Assembly: GCA_947496465.1 (NCBI GenBank)
Contig: CANMCX010000002.1
Span: forward strand, 744,001 to 808,000
From: Marinifilum_A sediminis
GTDB lineage: Bacteria > Bacteroidota > Bacteroidia > Bacteroidales > Marinifilaceae
Length of the DNA: 64,000 bases
Direction: 5' to 3'
Shown piece after piece: positions 25,924-35,794 of this stretch; the stretch's first letter is position 1; each line of letters opens with the position of its first letter. The notes below the pieces were generated by a model that saw only the letters and a program-made list of their open reading frames with translations, had not been told where the DNA came from and ran no database searches. The translations under genes and the position numbers were made by a program.

Positions 25924-25977
25924 TAATAATATCTATAATATTAAAATCCTAATATTTTAATATTTATAGATATTATT
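25924..25977. repeat. AT-rich inverted repeat after ygiQ
   Basis: Arms of about 24 bases (25924-25947 and 25954-25977) pair with one bulge around a six-base loop. It could form a long hairpin ending the ygiQ transcript, but no T-run follows; an operator for the next gene is also possible. Confidence 0.65.
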
Positions 25978-26009
25978 GTACATTAGTTTTCTAACTGCAT
26001 CTTTAATCT

Positions 26010-26735
26010 ATGGCACAATTCTACCCAAAAGCATTTATTATAGTACTTCTAACGGGATTTCTTTTTATTTTCAGTAGCTGTGAAAAATCGAAACAGGATT
26101 ATGAAAATGAAAAGGGTATTGAATTATTGAGTAATAAAAAATACGAAGAAGCCGTTAAGCATTTTACCCAAATCATTAAAAAAGATAAGAACTATCTTCC
26201 TGCTTATTTTAATCGTGCCGTATGCTATTCTTTTTTAAACAACAATCGGGTTGCCATTAAAGATTTAAATGTAGTTATTGGCAAACAAAAATTTGAAGAA
26301 GAAGCCTATCTGAATCGCGCTATCTTATACGAAAATCAAAAGAATTACAAGAAAGCAATTGAGGATTATACTCACGTACTAAGCATTAATCCTCGAAATA
26401 TTAAAGCATATCACTATCGTGGCATTTGCAAATATTACATCGAAGATTATCAGGCTGCCATTGCAGATTACAATCATTCCATAAGAATTGGATTGAATTC
26501 ATCCGGCGTATATTACAACAAAGCTGTATCTCTCGATTGTACTAAAAATTACAAAGAGGCAATCAAGTTTTACAATAAGGCAATTGGCATTGATAAAAAA
26601 TTGGATCGAGCCTATTATGCAAGAGGCATTGCACAACTAAAAGATGGCAATAAAAAAGCCGCAATTAAAGATATTGAGGCTTCTGTGAAATTGGGATACA
26701 AAAAGGGAGTTCAAACATTAAAAGAACTCAAATAG
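26010..26735 (+). CDS. TPR-repeat lipoprotein
   Basis: A 241-residue protein with a lipoprotein signal: hydrophobic segment 8-20 then the lipobox FSSC (Cys at 24). The rest is about five or six tetratricopeptide repeats, for example YEEAVKHFTQIIKKDKNYLPAYFNRAV and YKKAIEDYTHVLSINPRNIKAYHYRGI (given here only to show the 34-residue spacing between Ala/Tyr positions). It would sit on the periplasmic side of a membrane as a protein-binding scaffold. Its last 8 bp overlap the end of the convergent radical-SAM gene. No specific partner can be named. Confidence 0.85.
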   Translation: MAQFYPKAFIIVLLTGFLFIFSSCEKSKQDYENEKGIELLSNKKYEEAVKHFTQIIKKDKNYLPAYFNRAVCYSFLNNNRVAIKDLNVVIGKQKFEEEAYLNRAILYENQKNYKKAIEDYTHVLSINPRNIKAYHYRGICKYYIEDYQAAIADYNHSIRIGLNSSGVYYNKAVSLDCTKNYKEAIKFYNKAIGIDKKLDRAYYARGIAQLKDGNKKAAIKDIEASVKLGYKKGVQTLKELK

Positions 26736-27687
26736 ATTCTTCTTCAAATAGTTTTCCCTGCCAGGTCTCTCTCTCTTGCAATCTTTTATCCAGCTTGTGT
26801 AAAAATTGGTAATTTTTTACACCTCCCCATTTAGGCGCAATTAACCATCCCGGAGGAGCTTGATTTAAAAATCTTTCCAACATTACTGCTGGATTAATTC
26901 TTTCAATCACATCCACAATAAAATCCAAGTACTCATCCAAGTCAAAAAGATAAAATCTTTCTGGTGACTCCTCATACTCTTTTGCCATCTGTGTATGATT
27001 CAGAATCTGAAGCTGATGCAATTTTAAGGTTTCGATCGGTAGTTTAGACAAGCGAACCGCGTGTTCAATCATATCCTCTTTTGTGTCATAAGGCAAACCA
27101 TTCACCAAATGTGCTCCTATATGAATTCCACGTTTAGCCGTATTTAATATCGCCCTTTCCGATTCTGCATAATTGTGTCCTCGATTTATTGCTAGTAAAG
27201 CATCATCATTTGCAGACTCTACTCCATACTCTATTCCAATGTAATAATCCTTAGCCAATTCTTCCAGGTAATCCAATATGGCATTATTTACACAATCAGG
27301 TCTTGTGCCGATAACCAATCCAATTACTTTTTCGTGTGATAAGGCTTCTTCATACATCTCCTTTATCTTCTCCAAACTTCCGTAGGTATTTGAATAAGCT
27401 TGAAAATAGGCAAGGTATTTCTGGCTTTTATACTTGGCTTTGAAGAAGTCAATGCCTTCGGTTATTTGTTCGCTTACCGATTTTCTTGGACTGCAATAAT
27501 CAGGATTAAAACTATTGTTATTACAATAGGTACAGCCTCCCACTCCTTTACTACCATCCCTATTAGGACAAGTAAAACCAGCATCAATTGACACTTTTTG
27601 AATCCGTTCAGAAAAACGGCTTTTAAAATAAGATGGGAAATCATTATATCGTCTGCTGTGTCCCCAGGAATAAGTTACCTCTGTCAT
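26728..27687 (-). CDS. YhcC-like radical SAM protein (TIGR01212 family)
   Basis: A 319-residue radical-SAM protein. The N-terminus shows WGHSRRYNDFPSYFK and the cluster motif TCPNRDGSKGVGGCTYC (C40, C52, C55), the wide spacing typical of this family. Later conserved blocks are YFQAYSNTYG, IGTRPDC, EYGVES, GAHLVNGLP and LKLHQLQI. The family is related to the Elp3-like radical SAM group, but its reaction is unknown. The 3' end overlaps the convergent TPR lipoprotein gene by 8 bp, with no terminator between them. Confidence 0.92.
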   Translation of the reverse strand: MTEVTYSWGHSRRYNDFPSYFKSRFSERIQKVSIDAGFTCPNRDGSKGVGGCTYCNNNSFNPDYCSPRKSVSEQITEGIDFFKAKYKSQKYLAYFQAYSNTYGSLEKIKEMYEEALSHEKVIGLVIGTRPDCVNNAILDYLEELAKDYYIGIEYGVESANDDALLAINRGHNYAESERAILNTAKRGIHIGAHLVNGLPYDTKEDMIEHAVRLSKLPIETLKLHQLQILNHTQMAKEYEESPERFYLFDLDEYLDFIVDVIERINPAVMLERFLNQAPPGWLIAPKWGGVKNYQFLHKLDKRLQERETWQGKLFEEESI

Positions 27688-27966
27688 ACCAAATTTTAAT
27701 TTGCCTCAAAAGTACAAAAGAAATCTATGCTTTAAGGTCATCCAATTAATATGGAATACCTCTAAAGATTACAAAATAGTCTTTTTAGCCTGTTCGAACT
27801 TCAAATTAAATACATTTCATAGTAATAAATTATAGTAGACAAAAAATCCGTTCAACTCCTTAAAATAAGCTGATTGCATAATTATTTTCTTTTTAAATGG
27901 AAATGCCTTTTCATTTCATAAAAGTATTCTTTATATTGCCTGAGACACTATAATAAAACTTTACTC

Positions 27967-29523
27967 ATGTTTTCAGAAAAAGACCTATCTCAATTCCAAT
28001 CTAAAGGAATTGCACAGGAAACCATTGAAGAACAATTAAATAACTTCAGCACTGGATTCCCAAAAATGAAGTTAAAGAAACCAGCAACTAAGGAAGATGG
28101 TATCACTCAAATTAAAGATGAAGAACTTGAGATTTACGAAGAAGTGTACAATACACATTCAAAAGACCTCTCTTTATTAAAATTTGTTCCTGCTTCGGGG
28201 GCTGCTTCAAGAATGTTTAAAAGTCTTTACGATTTTTTAAATACTTATCAGGATACTGAAGATGAATATTTGAAGTTTTTGTGCCACAAGGGTCCTGAGA
28301 CAATGTTTAACTTCTTTGATCGCTTAGAAGATTTTGCTTTTTATGGTGACTTAAAAAATGTGATTACCGATAGCGAAATGGATCTTGAAAAAATGCTTGA
28401 CAAGAATCAGTTCAAGCAAATTTTAGCGATGCTTCTTAACAACAAAGGACTAAATTATGGAAATCTGCCTAAAGGCTTATTAAAATTCCACAGATACAAA
28501 CTTTATTCCAGAACCTCTTTTGAGGAACATTTGGTTGAAGCCCTAAATTACACCAAAAATAAAAATAACGAAGCTAAGATACATTTAACAGTTTCTGAAG
28601 ATCACAAAGAGCTTTTCAACCAGCGTTTTCAGAAGACAAAATCTACTTTCGAAGAAAAATACGATGGCAAATTGAATGTAGACTATTCTGTTCAAAAATC
28701 ATCTACAGATACAATTGCAGTTGACCTAAACAACGAGCCTTACCGCAACGAAGATGGAACAATTCTTTTCCGTCCTGGTGGGCACGGAGCCTTAATTGAA
28801 AATTTAAATGAGCTTGATGCTGATGTCGTTTTCATTAAGAACATTGATAATGTAGTTCCTGATCGTTTAAAAGAAACTACCTATCAATTCAAAAAAGTAT
28901 TGGCAGGATTACTTCTTGAGTATCAGTCGATAATATTTGAATATTTAAAACTACTGGAAGAAGATAAAAATCTGACACAAGAGAATTTAGATGAAATGTT
29001 GACTTTTCTTGAAGAAAAACTTTGCACAACAGCTCCAGCAAGTCTAAAAAAAGACAATCCCGAAAAGTTAAAAAAGTACCTATTCGATAAATTTAACAGA
29101 CCAATTCGAGTTTGCGGAATGGTTAAAAATGAAGGAGAACCTGGAGGTGGTCCTTTTTGGGCTCGAAACAACGATGGTTCTGTTTCACTACAAATTATCG
29201 AAGGTTCTCAAATTGACAAATCAGATGTCAGACAGAAAAATATCTTTGAGCGAGCGACTCACTTCAACCCTGTTGATTTGGTATGTGGTATTAAAGATTA
29301 CAAAGGCAATAAATTTGTCTTACAAAATTATATCGATAAACAAACGGGTTTTATTTCGAACAAGTCGCACAACGGATCGGAACTTAAAGCAATGGAGTTA
29401 CCAGGTTTATGGAATGGTGCCATGTCCGATTGGAATACGGTATTTGTTGAGGTGCCAATCATTACTTTTAATCCGGTAAAAACAATTTTTGACCTTTTAA
29501 GAATAGAACATAGAAACTTATAA
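27967..29523 (+). CDS. DUF4301 family protein
   Basis: A 518-residue cytoplasmic protein of a family largely restricted to Bacteroidota. Conserved-looking blocks are KFVPASGAASRMFK (near 75-90), FRPGGHGALIENLNELDADVVFIKNIDN (in the middle, about 270-300), CGMVKNEGEPGGGPFW and VDLVCGIKDYKGN. The PASGAASRMF and RPGGHGALIENLN stretches resemble nucleotidyltransferase or sugar-phosphate uridylyltransferase loops, so nucleotide binding is possible but unproven. It stands alone, ending in a good terminator. No signal peptide or membrane segment. Confidence 0.85.
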   Translation: MFSEKDLSQFQSKGIAQETIEEQLNNFSTGFPKMKLKKPATKEDGITQIKDEELEIYEEVYNTHSKDLSLLKFVPASGAASRMFKSLYDFLNTYQDTEDEYLKFLCHKGPETMFNFFDRLEDFAFYGDLKNVITDSEMDLEKMLDKNQFKQILAMLLNNKGLNYGNLPKGLLKFHRYKLYSRTSFEEHLVEALNYTKNKNNEAKIHLTVSEDHKELFNQRFQKTKSTFEEKYDGKLNVDYSVQKSSTDTIAVDLNNEPYRNEDGTILFRPGGHGALIENLNELDADVVFIKNIDNVVPDRLKETTYQFKKVLAGLLLEYQSIIFEYLKLLEEDKNLTQENLDEMLTFLEEKLCTTAPASLKKDNPEKLKKYLFDKFNRPIRVCGMVKNEGEPGGGPFWARNNDGSVSLQIIEGSQIDKSDVRQKNIFERATHFNPVDLVCGIKDYKGNKFVLQNYIDKQTGFISNKSHNGSELKAMELPGLWNGAMSDWNTVFVEVPIITFNPVKTIFDLLRIEHRNL

Positions 29524-29528
29524 TTAAC

Positions 29529-29553
29529 AACGACCTTGCTTTGCAAGGTCGTT
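29529..29553 (+). terminator. terminator of the DUF4301 gene
   Basis: An 11-bp perfect stem (aacgaccttgc with gcaaggtcgtt) and 3-base loop, followed by tgttttt, seven bases past the stop codon. Confidence 0.9.
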
Positions 29554-29615
29554 TGTTTTTACGCAATTGTCCCATTTTACCCAAGTCTGGATTGGTTTTT
29601 GTTAATATCTTACAA

Positions 29616-29646
29616 CTTGATTATTTTAAAATAAATCCTATTTTTG
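29616..29646 (+). promoter_or_regulatory. promoter of the TPR gene at 29675
   Basis: cttg at 29616-29619, then 19 bases, then tatttttg at 29639-29646, which matches the -7 consensus TAnnTTTG. The ATG at 29675 follows 28 bases later. Confidence 0.6.
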
Positions 29647-29674
29647 CAGTGCAGTAATCATTTTAAATTGGTAA

Positions 29675-31078
29675 ATGATAGATAATACAGAAAACTATCT
29701 TGATGGAGATTCACTTACTCTTGTAAGTCGATTTGAAGAAATGATTGAAGCCCAGAAGCTTTATTATTTCGATGTACATGAATTTGAAAGTATCATAGAT
29801 CATTATATCGAGAAAAATAAACTTGCCGAAGCCGTTAAGGTTTCCAATATTGCCAGTAAACAGCATCCGGCAGCCATTTCCTTACAAATCAAAAAAGCAC
29901 AAGTCCTTATTAACCGAGGTCAGCATATTGAGGCGCTTTCTATTTTAAAGAAGGTACAATCAATTGAATCTTCCAATAAGGAAATTTGGCTTCTGAAAGG
30001 AAATATTTACAATCTATTGGGTAAACATCAAAGTGCAAAAAAACAATTCGATGAAGCCTTGACAAAGGATCATGAGAACAGAGAAGATCTGCTTTTTAGA
30101 ATTGCACTGGCATTTGAACAGCTGAACCAGTTTGAATTGGCAATTGGCTACCTGGAAGAAGCAGTAAGACTTAACGAGGATGATTCGGAAGTTTTATTCG
30201 AATTGGGTTATTGCTACGAAAAACTCGGACTTGATCAAAAATGTGTTGATACCTATCACAGATATCTGGATTTAAATCCTTTTTCGGACAACGCCTGGTA
30301 CAATATTGGTATCGTTCACAACCGAATGGGAGATTTTGAGAAAGCAATTGATGCCTACGAATTCGCCTTAGCTGTAAACGATCAGCACAGCAAAGCTTAC
30401 TTCAACAAAGCAAATGCGCTAGCCAATACAGGTCAATTCGAGGAAGCCATAAAATACTATATCGAATATCTTGAATTTGAAGACGATCACTCCTCTACTT
30501 ATTCCTACATTGGTGAATGTTTCGAGAAATTGAGCGAATACGATCAGGCTTTAAATTACTACGAAACAGCTATAAAAACCAATGAAACCATTCCGGAACC
30601 ATGGTTTGGAATGGGATTGATTCTAATGTATCAGGATAAGATCGACGAAGCAATTGTGTATCTGGAAAAATCTAAAAAACTAGATGATGAAAATCCTGAT
30701 TATTGGTTTGCTCTAGGTTCTGCTTATACACAATCTCAAAATCCACAAAAAGCAGTTCAAGCTTTTCGAGAGGCAATCGACTTGGATCCTTACGATCCTA
30801 CTTACTCCATTACTCTAGCTGAATTTTACCATCAAAACGAAAAACAGGAGACTGCAATTGATGTTCTATTGGAGAGTTTAGATTACAATCCAGATTCTGC
30901 ACAAATCCTTAACAATCTTGCCGCATACTACATGCTTACAGATGATTTGAGTTCAGCAGAAAACTACATTAAAAAATCAGTTGATGTTGAGTCCGAAAAT
31001 ATCAAAGATATCTTCCTTCAATTTCCAGAATTGGAAGACAATGAGGACTTCAATAACATCATTCAACTATACTCTTAA
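29675..31078 (+). CDS. tetratricopeptide-repeat protein
   Basis: A 467-residue protein consisting almost wholly of TPR repeats (about twelve), with no signal peptide or membrane segment, so probably cytoplasmic. The repeats have typical Trp/Leu-Gly-Tyr/Ala-Pro positions (for example DEAIVYLEKSKKLDDENPDY). The first 40 residues are non-repeat and acidic. It has its own promoter and lies 41 bp before the DUF368 gene, possibly in one transcript with it and aroE. Partner proteins are unknown. Confidence 0.85.
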   Translation: MIDNTENYLDGDSLTLVSRFEEMIEAQKLYYFDVHEFESIIDHYIEKNKLAEAVKVSNIASKQHPAAISLQIKKAQVLINRGQHIEALSILKKVQSIESSNKEIWLLKGNIYNLLGKHQSAKKQFDEALTKDHENREDLLFRIALAFEQLNQFELAIGYLEEAVRLNEDDSEVLFELGYCYEKLGLDQKCVDTYHRYLDLNPFSDNAWYNIGIVHNRMGDFEKAIDAYEFALAVNDQHSKAYFNKANALANTGQFEEAIKYYIEYLEFEDDHSSTYSYIGECFEKLSEYDQALNYYETAIKTNETIPEPWFGMGLILMYQDKIDEAIVYLEKSKKLDDENPDYWFALGSAYTQSQNPQKAVQAFREAIDLDPYDPTYSITLAEFYHQNEKQETAIDVLLESLDYNPDSAQILNNLAAYYMLTDDLSSAENYIKKSVDVESENIKDIFLQFPELEDNEDFNNIIQLYS

Positions 31079-31119
31079 ACAAGTAAATACACACTTACAA
31101 TTTCAAGCCGAAGATAGAT

Positions 31120-32052
31120 ATGTCCAGAAAAATTAAAGATTATGTTATTATTGCCTTAAAAGGAATGGGGATGGGAGCTGCCGATGTAGTTCCAGGTGTT
31201 TCAGGCGGAACAATTGCGTTCATTACCGGAATCTACGAAGAATTAATCAACACCATTAAATCGGTTAATCTGAGTTCTATTAAATTGCTTTTCACTTTCA
31301 AACTAAAAGATTTTTGGAAAGCAATAAATGGTAATTTTCTTTTAGCATTGATCTCGGGTATTGGTATCAGTTTCTATACATTGGCAAGACTAATTAAGCA
31401 TTTGTTAGAAACACAACCCATTCTAATTTGGTCTTTCTTTTTTGGACTAATAGTAGCTTCGGCAATCGTAATAGCCAAGAAAATTACCGAATGGAAAGCC
31501 AGAACAATTATTGCCATGCTAATAGGTATTGGCATTGCCTACATGATAACCGAAATAACTCCAGCCGAGGCGCCAACTAGTTATTGGTTTTTGTTTTTAT
31601 CGGGAGCATTAGCCATTTGCGCTATGATATTGCCTGGAATATCGGGAGCATTCATTTTAGTTTTGTTAGGATCATACAATTACATTTTAAGTGCATTAAG
31701 TAGCTTTAAAATTGATGTAATTGCTGTTGTTGGAGCAGGTGCTGCTGTTGGTATTCTAAGCTTCTCTCATCTATTAAGTTGGTTATTGAATAAATACCAC
31801 AACATGACCATTGGATTGCTGTCAGGGTTTATGATTGGATCCTTAAATAAAGTATGGCCCTGGAAAGAAACCATTACCACACGAATTGACAGACATGGAG
31901 AAGTAATACCTGTACTTCAAGATAATATTCTTCCTGGAACTTTTGAAACTTTGGCTAATCAGGATTCTCAGCTATTTTTTGCATTGGCACTAGCAGTAGT
32001 AGGATTTTTATTAATTTGGATAATGGAAAAGTACTCTCCTGAAACCAAATAA
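31120..32052 (+). CDS. DUF368 undecaprenyl-phosphate translocase (PopT-like)
   Basis: A 310-residue inner-membrane protein with about eight helices. The DUF368 hallmarks are present: GMGMGAADVVPGVSGGTIAFITGIYEEL near the N-terminus (broken here as GAADVVPGVSGGTIAF) and the second, repeated ILPGISGAFILVLLGSY. DUF368 proteins of other bacteria have been shown to flip undecaprenyl phosphate back across the membrane for reuse in wall and surface-glycan synthesis. That role fits this organism's polysaccharide load, but the gene is not next to the locus. The assignment to the family is firm. Confidence 0.92.
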   Translation: MSRKIKDYVIIALKGMGMGAADVVPGVSGGTIAFITGIYEELINTIKSVNLSSIKLLFTFKLKDFWKAINGNFLLALISGIGISFYTLARLIKHLLETQPILIWSFFFGLIVASAIVIAKKITEWKARTIIAMLIGIGIAYMITEITPAEAPTSYWFLFLSGALAICAMILPGISGAFILVLLGSYNYILSALSSFKIDVIAVVGAGAAVGILSFSHLLSWLLNKYHNMTIGLLSGFMIGSLNKVWPWKETITTRIDRHGEVIPVLQDNILPGTFETLANQDSQLFFALALAVVGFLLIWIMEKYSPETK

Positions 32053-32087
32053 GCTTTACAAAACCTTTAACCTTTAACCACGGCAAA

Positions 32088-32828
32088 ATGAATACATACG
32101 GAATTGTAGGATATCCTTTAGGCCATTCCTTCTCGAAAAAATACTTTTGTGAGAAATTCGAAAAATTAAAACTTGATGCAGAATTCCTAAACTTTGAATT
32201 GCCAAATATTCAGGAATTAACAGATATATTAACACAGCAAAATGACCTAAAAGGGTTTTGCGTTACCATTCCATACAAGGAGGAAGTTATTTCATTTTTG
32301 GATGACATTGATCCTTTGGCTAAAAAATTGGGTGCAGTTAATTCTGTTCAAATTATTCGTAAGCAAGATCAAATCAAACTTAAGGGTTACAATACAGACA
32401 TTTATGGCTTTCTTGAATCTCTTAAATTATTCATAGGTGATAAGCGACCTAATGCTTTAATTCTGGGAACTGGAGGCGCTTCGAAAGCAGTTGCTGGTGG
32501 ATTAGAAAATCTAGGTATTGACTACAAGTTTGTAAGTAGAAATGCAAAAGAGAATTGCTTTACCTACGAACAACTCAATGCTGATATTATAGCTAATTAC
32601 AAGCTTATTGTAAACTGTTCCCCTTTAGGTACTTTTCCTAAAGAAGATACTTGTCCTGATATTCCTTACTCATTACTGACAAAAGATCATTTCCTTTACG
32701 ATTTGGTTTACAATCCTGCAGAAACTCTTTTCATGAAAAAAGGAGCTGCACAAGGAGCCAAAACTCACAACGGACTGAGCATGCTTCATCTTCAGGCAGA
32801 AAAAAACTGGGAAATCTGGAACAGATGA
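32088..32828 (+). CDS. aroE: shikimate dehydrogenase
   Basis: Reduces 3-dehydroshikimate to shikimate with NADPH in aromatic amino-acid synthesis. Motifs: GYPLGHSFS (substrate binding, near 8-16), the catalytic Lys in VTIPYKEE (K64), NSV and YNTD (D104), the NADP-binding GTGGAS (127-132), and the C-terminal NGLSMLHLQA. At 246 residues it is slightly short, which is normal for Bacteroidota. It follows DUF368 by 35 bp. Confidence 0.95.
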   Translation: MNTYGIVGYPLGHSFSKKYFCEKFEKLKLDAEFLNFELPNIQELTDILTQQNDLKGFCVTIPYKEEVISFLDDIDPLAKKLGAVNSVQIIRKQDQIKLKGYNTDIYGFLESLKLFIGDKRPNALILGTGGASKAVAGGLENLGIDYKFVSRNAKENCFTYEQLNADIIANYKLIVNCSPLGTFPKEDTCPDIPYSLLTKDHFLYDLVYNPAETLFMKKGAAQGAKTHNGLSMLHLQAEKNWEIWNR

Positions 32829-32904
32829 TAATTATCAATTAGGAATGATAAATTAACAATTGACAGAAGTGAAGAGCCCGTCCGGCTTGAGGACTCAAAA
32901 AAAA

Positions 32905-32936
32905 TTACAGTCAGTGTTCAAACCCACTGACTGTAA
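32905..32936 (-). terminator. terminator of the beta-barrel protein gene
   Basis: Stem of 12 bp (ttacagtcagtg with cactgactgtaa), loop 8 bases, followed on the minus strand by a run of eight T. Confidence 0.9.
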
Positions 32937-32963
32937 ATTATAATTGGTAATTATTCTTTCATA

Positions 32964-35657
32964 TTAAATATCATACTTCACAGTAAACAGCACATATCTT
33001 GGTTGTACAAAATAAGTAGAGGTAGAATAAGAAAAATCAGACTCGCTATTACTATCCATCGATTTTGTATCCAATAAATTCTTTCCTTTCAAGCCAAACT
33101 CCCATTTCGAATCTTTCTTGTGATAAAGCAATTCTGCATCAAGAAAACTATACTCATTCAATATTGTATTGTCTTTATTTGAATAATTGTAAAATTCATA
33201 ATCAGCGGTAACAATAAAATTCTTTAAAAAGGCAGCATCAAATTTTGCAAAGGGTCTTTGCGTATAGTAGGTTGTATTACCAGACTCCCTATCGTAATCA
33301 TTAATAGAATACTTATATCCTATCTCAATATTAGGAGCATTTTTAAAATTGGTTCCCACGGACATGGTATAAATTTGCGAAAAGCTCTCTGATTTACTGG
33401 GCAGTGAATTCACCAGATTATTTGTTTCAGACCATGAAACCTTTGCCTTTGCCGAAGCTTTTATTTTATGGAATGTTCTTTGATAACGTGCGTTCATGCT
33501 TAATGATTCATCCGCCAAATCAGAATTTTCGGTCGTATTTATCTGATTAATCCCTATTGGTACAACATTATTTTTAAATCCTTCAATGCTTTTCGAGTAG
33601 CTAATATTCGCAAACATATTGGTAAAATTAAACATGTTAAAGCTGAAGAAATTCAAGGACAGATTGTGTTTCAAAGAACTCTCTAACTCAGGATTCCCAC
33701 TGTAAACAGAATTGTAATTATTCAAAACATAAGCCTCGGCATATTTCGAAACATCGGTAAAACTTCGGGTGATATTATAATTGAAACGAAGATTCTCAGA
33801 TTTCTTCAACTGCATATTAATATAAACATCAGGTAAAACTGAGGTTAAATCATCTTTGTAATTCAAGTTGTTTTGTGAACTTTTTGTTTCGAATTGATGT
33901 ACGCTAAATCCCGGATTAAATGTGAAAATCCCTGCTTTTAATTTGTAATGAAACTCAAAAAACAGATCGGAAACATTAAATTTCACATCGTTTATATAAT
34001 CGCTGCCTTGCATCTCCAATTTTTCTTCATCGTCTAATACCTGAAAAATATCTGAATCGAAATTTTGATGATTTTGAGTTGTTCCCAAGGTAAACTGAAT
34101 ATTGCTCTTATCGCCTGTCACCAGGTAATAATCCAATTTGGCATCCAATTTATTGGTGATTATTCTTTTGTTCTGATTCAAATCGTATAAACTCACCGAC
34201 TGATCAACCGGAAACAAATCAGTAAAAGCAAATTCATCGCGAACCGCGTTGTAAAAAGGATCCTCATTTTTATACAAATGCTGAGCATCGAAGGCAAATA
34301 TATTTTTATCGTTTAAGGTGTAATATATTTTCGCTGTTTGATTTAAGGAGATAGGCTTCTGTTTCTTCAATTGAGTAATTTCATCCGACACACCATCTAC
34401 TAAAGAGATCACCTCTTCCTCTTCATTATCGTCCGATTGTTTGATAAAAACATCGTAATCGAACTGAAAATTAGCATTTGGCTTGTAAATAGAATTCAAC
34501 TTGAACAAACCTAAACTTGCCTCCTGATCATTCTTCTTTATACTTTCCTCTACCTGAGACTGATTCCCTTCCAATTCGTAAGTAGTTGTACTCTGTGTTT
34601 CCATCAAAGTTCCGGTATAGGAGTAGATTCCAAATCCACCTAGATCCCAGGTTTCAGATGGTGAATAGTTAAAATTCAATGCAGCAAATTTAGTTTCGAT
34701 ATCCTTGGCTTTATTGTTTTGCAAGCTGGACAATCCCAAGGCATCCGATCCGGTTCCAATGGAGCTTCCACCACCAGGATTGAATCCTTTAAAACCACCA
34801 GTAAAATTCATATAATCTCTTCTGGTAAAAGGCACTTCTCCAATATTATTCACATCAGTAATCAGATTTAAACTGAATTTAGGACTGTAGTAAAACAATT
34901 TAGGGTGAGCCAAATATTTATCATCAGGACCAGCACCGGCTGTCAACTCGCCAAACCAGAAACTCTTCTTCCCCGATTTCAATTTAATATTCAATGCAAT
35001 ATTGTCCTCGTCATTGGTTAAGCCTTGCATTTGACTAATCTCATTGTAATTTCGAAGCACTTCAATTTTATCAACAGCATCGGCAGGAATGTTATCCGAA
35101 GCAATTTTAGAGTCTCCATCAAAAAAATCCTTCCCTTCAACCATCACCTTTTGCACCTGCTTTCCTTCCACCTCAATCTGCCCGTCATCATTCAACTCTA
35201 CACCTGGCAAACTCACCAAAACATCCTTTAGTTTTCGTTCTGTGCCGGTTGTAAACGAATCAGTATCGTAAACAATAGTATCTCCCTTTACCATAACCGG
35301 CATGGTATAAGTCACGTCCACCTCCTGCAACATACTTTCCTCTTCAGCAATCTCCACATCCTTCACAGCATCATTTTCATCTGCCGAAAAATAAAACTCC
35401 TTGGCACCAAAACCTATAAAGCTAATTTTAATATCATAATTCGAGCCTGATTTCAATTTTAGCTTATACAATCCACTATGATTGGTAACACAATACGATT
35501 CCAACAATTTAGAATCCGAATTTACGGCTATCACATTTGCCATTTCCACGGCAACACCTTCGGTATCTCGAACTATTCCCTTTAATGTGATATCTTCCTG
35601 TGCGTAACTCCAAAAATAAGAGCATAGCAATAGCAGTATGAAAAAATATTTCTTCAT
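32964..35657 (-). CDS. TonB-receptor-like outer-membrane beta-barrel protein
   Basis: An 897-residue outer-membrane protein. Order: signal peptide (1-19, ending WSYAQ), a carboxypeptidase-regulatory-like domain (about 22-105; ITLKGIVRDTEGVAVEMANV), a plug-like domain (about 120-225; LPGVELNDDGQIEVEGKQVQKVMVEGKDFF), then a large barrel of the outer-membrane beta-barrel family (PF14905-type), ending in an aromatic-terminated strand (YVLFTVKYDI). No classical TonB box is obvious. The next upstream gene is a GLPGLI protein, a pairing seen repeatedly in Bacteroidota. The transported or assembled substrate is not known. Confidence 0.88.
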   Translation of the reverse strand: MKKYFFILLLLCSYFWSYAQEDITLKGIVRDTEGVAVEMANVIAVNSDSKLLESYCVTNHSGLYKLKLKSGSNYDIKISFIGFGAKEFYFSADENDAVKDVEIAEEESMLQEVDVTYTMPVMVKGDTIVYDTDSFTTGTERKLKDVLVSLPGVELNDDGQIEVEGKQVQKVMVEGKDFFDGDSKIASDNIPADAVDKIEVLRNYNEISQMQGLTNDEDNIALNIKLKSGKKSFWFGELTAGAGPDDKYLAHPKLFYYSPKFSLNLITDVNNIGEVPFTRRDYMNFTGGFKGFNPGGGSSIGTGSDALGLSSLQNNKAKDIETKFAALNFNYSPSETWDLGGFGIYSYTGTLMETQSTTTYELEGNQSQVEESIKKNDQEASLGLFKLNSIYKPNANFQFDYDVFIKQSDDNEEEEVISLVDGVSDEITQLKKQKPISLNQTAKIYYTLNDKNIFAFDAQHLYKNEDPFYNAVRDEFAFTDLFPVDQSVSLYDLNQNKRIITNKLDAKLDYYLVTGDKSNIQFTLGTTQNHQNFDSDIFQVLDDEEKLEMQGSDYINDVKFNVSDLFFEFHYKLKAGIFTFNPGFSVHQFETKSSQNNLNYKDDLTSVLPDVYINMQLKKSENLRFNYNITRSFTDVSKYAEAYVLNNYNSVYSGNPELESSLKHNLSLNFFSFNMFNFTNMFANISYSKSIEGFKNNVVPIGINQINTTENSDLADESLSMNARYQRTFHKIKASAKAKVSWSETNNLVNSLPSKSESFSQIYTMSVGTNFKNAPNIEIGYKYSINDYDRESGNTTYYTQRPFAKFDAAFLKNFIVTADYEFYNYSNKDNTILNEYSFLDAELLYHKKDSKWEFGLKGKNLLDTKSMDSNSESDFSYSTSTYFVQPRYVLFTVKYDI

Positions 35658-35794
35658 GATTTTATAAATTTACCTTATGAATTATATGATGTAGCGGGAT
35701 TACTTCTAAACAAAAATTTTTCTCTCAAATCCTCAACCTTTATACTTTGAAATTAATTTTTGGAGCTTGATACTTGGAATTTGGAGCTTAAAAC

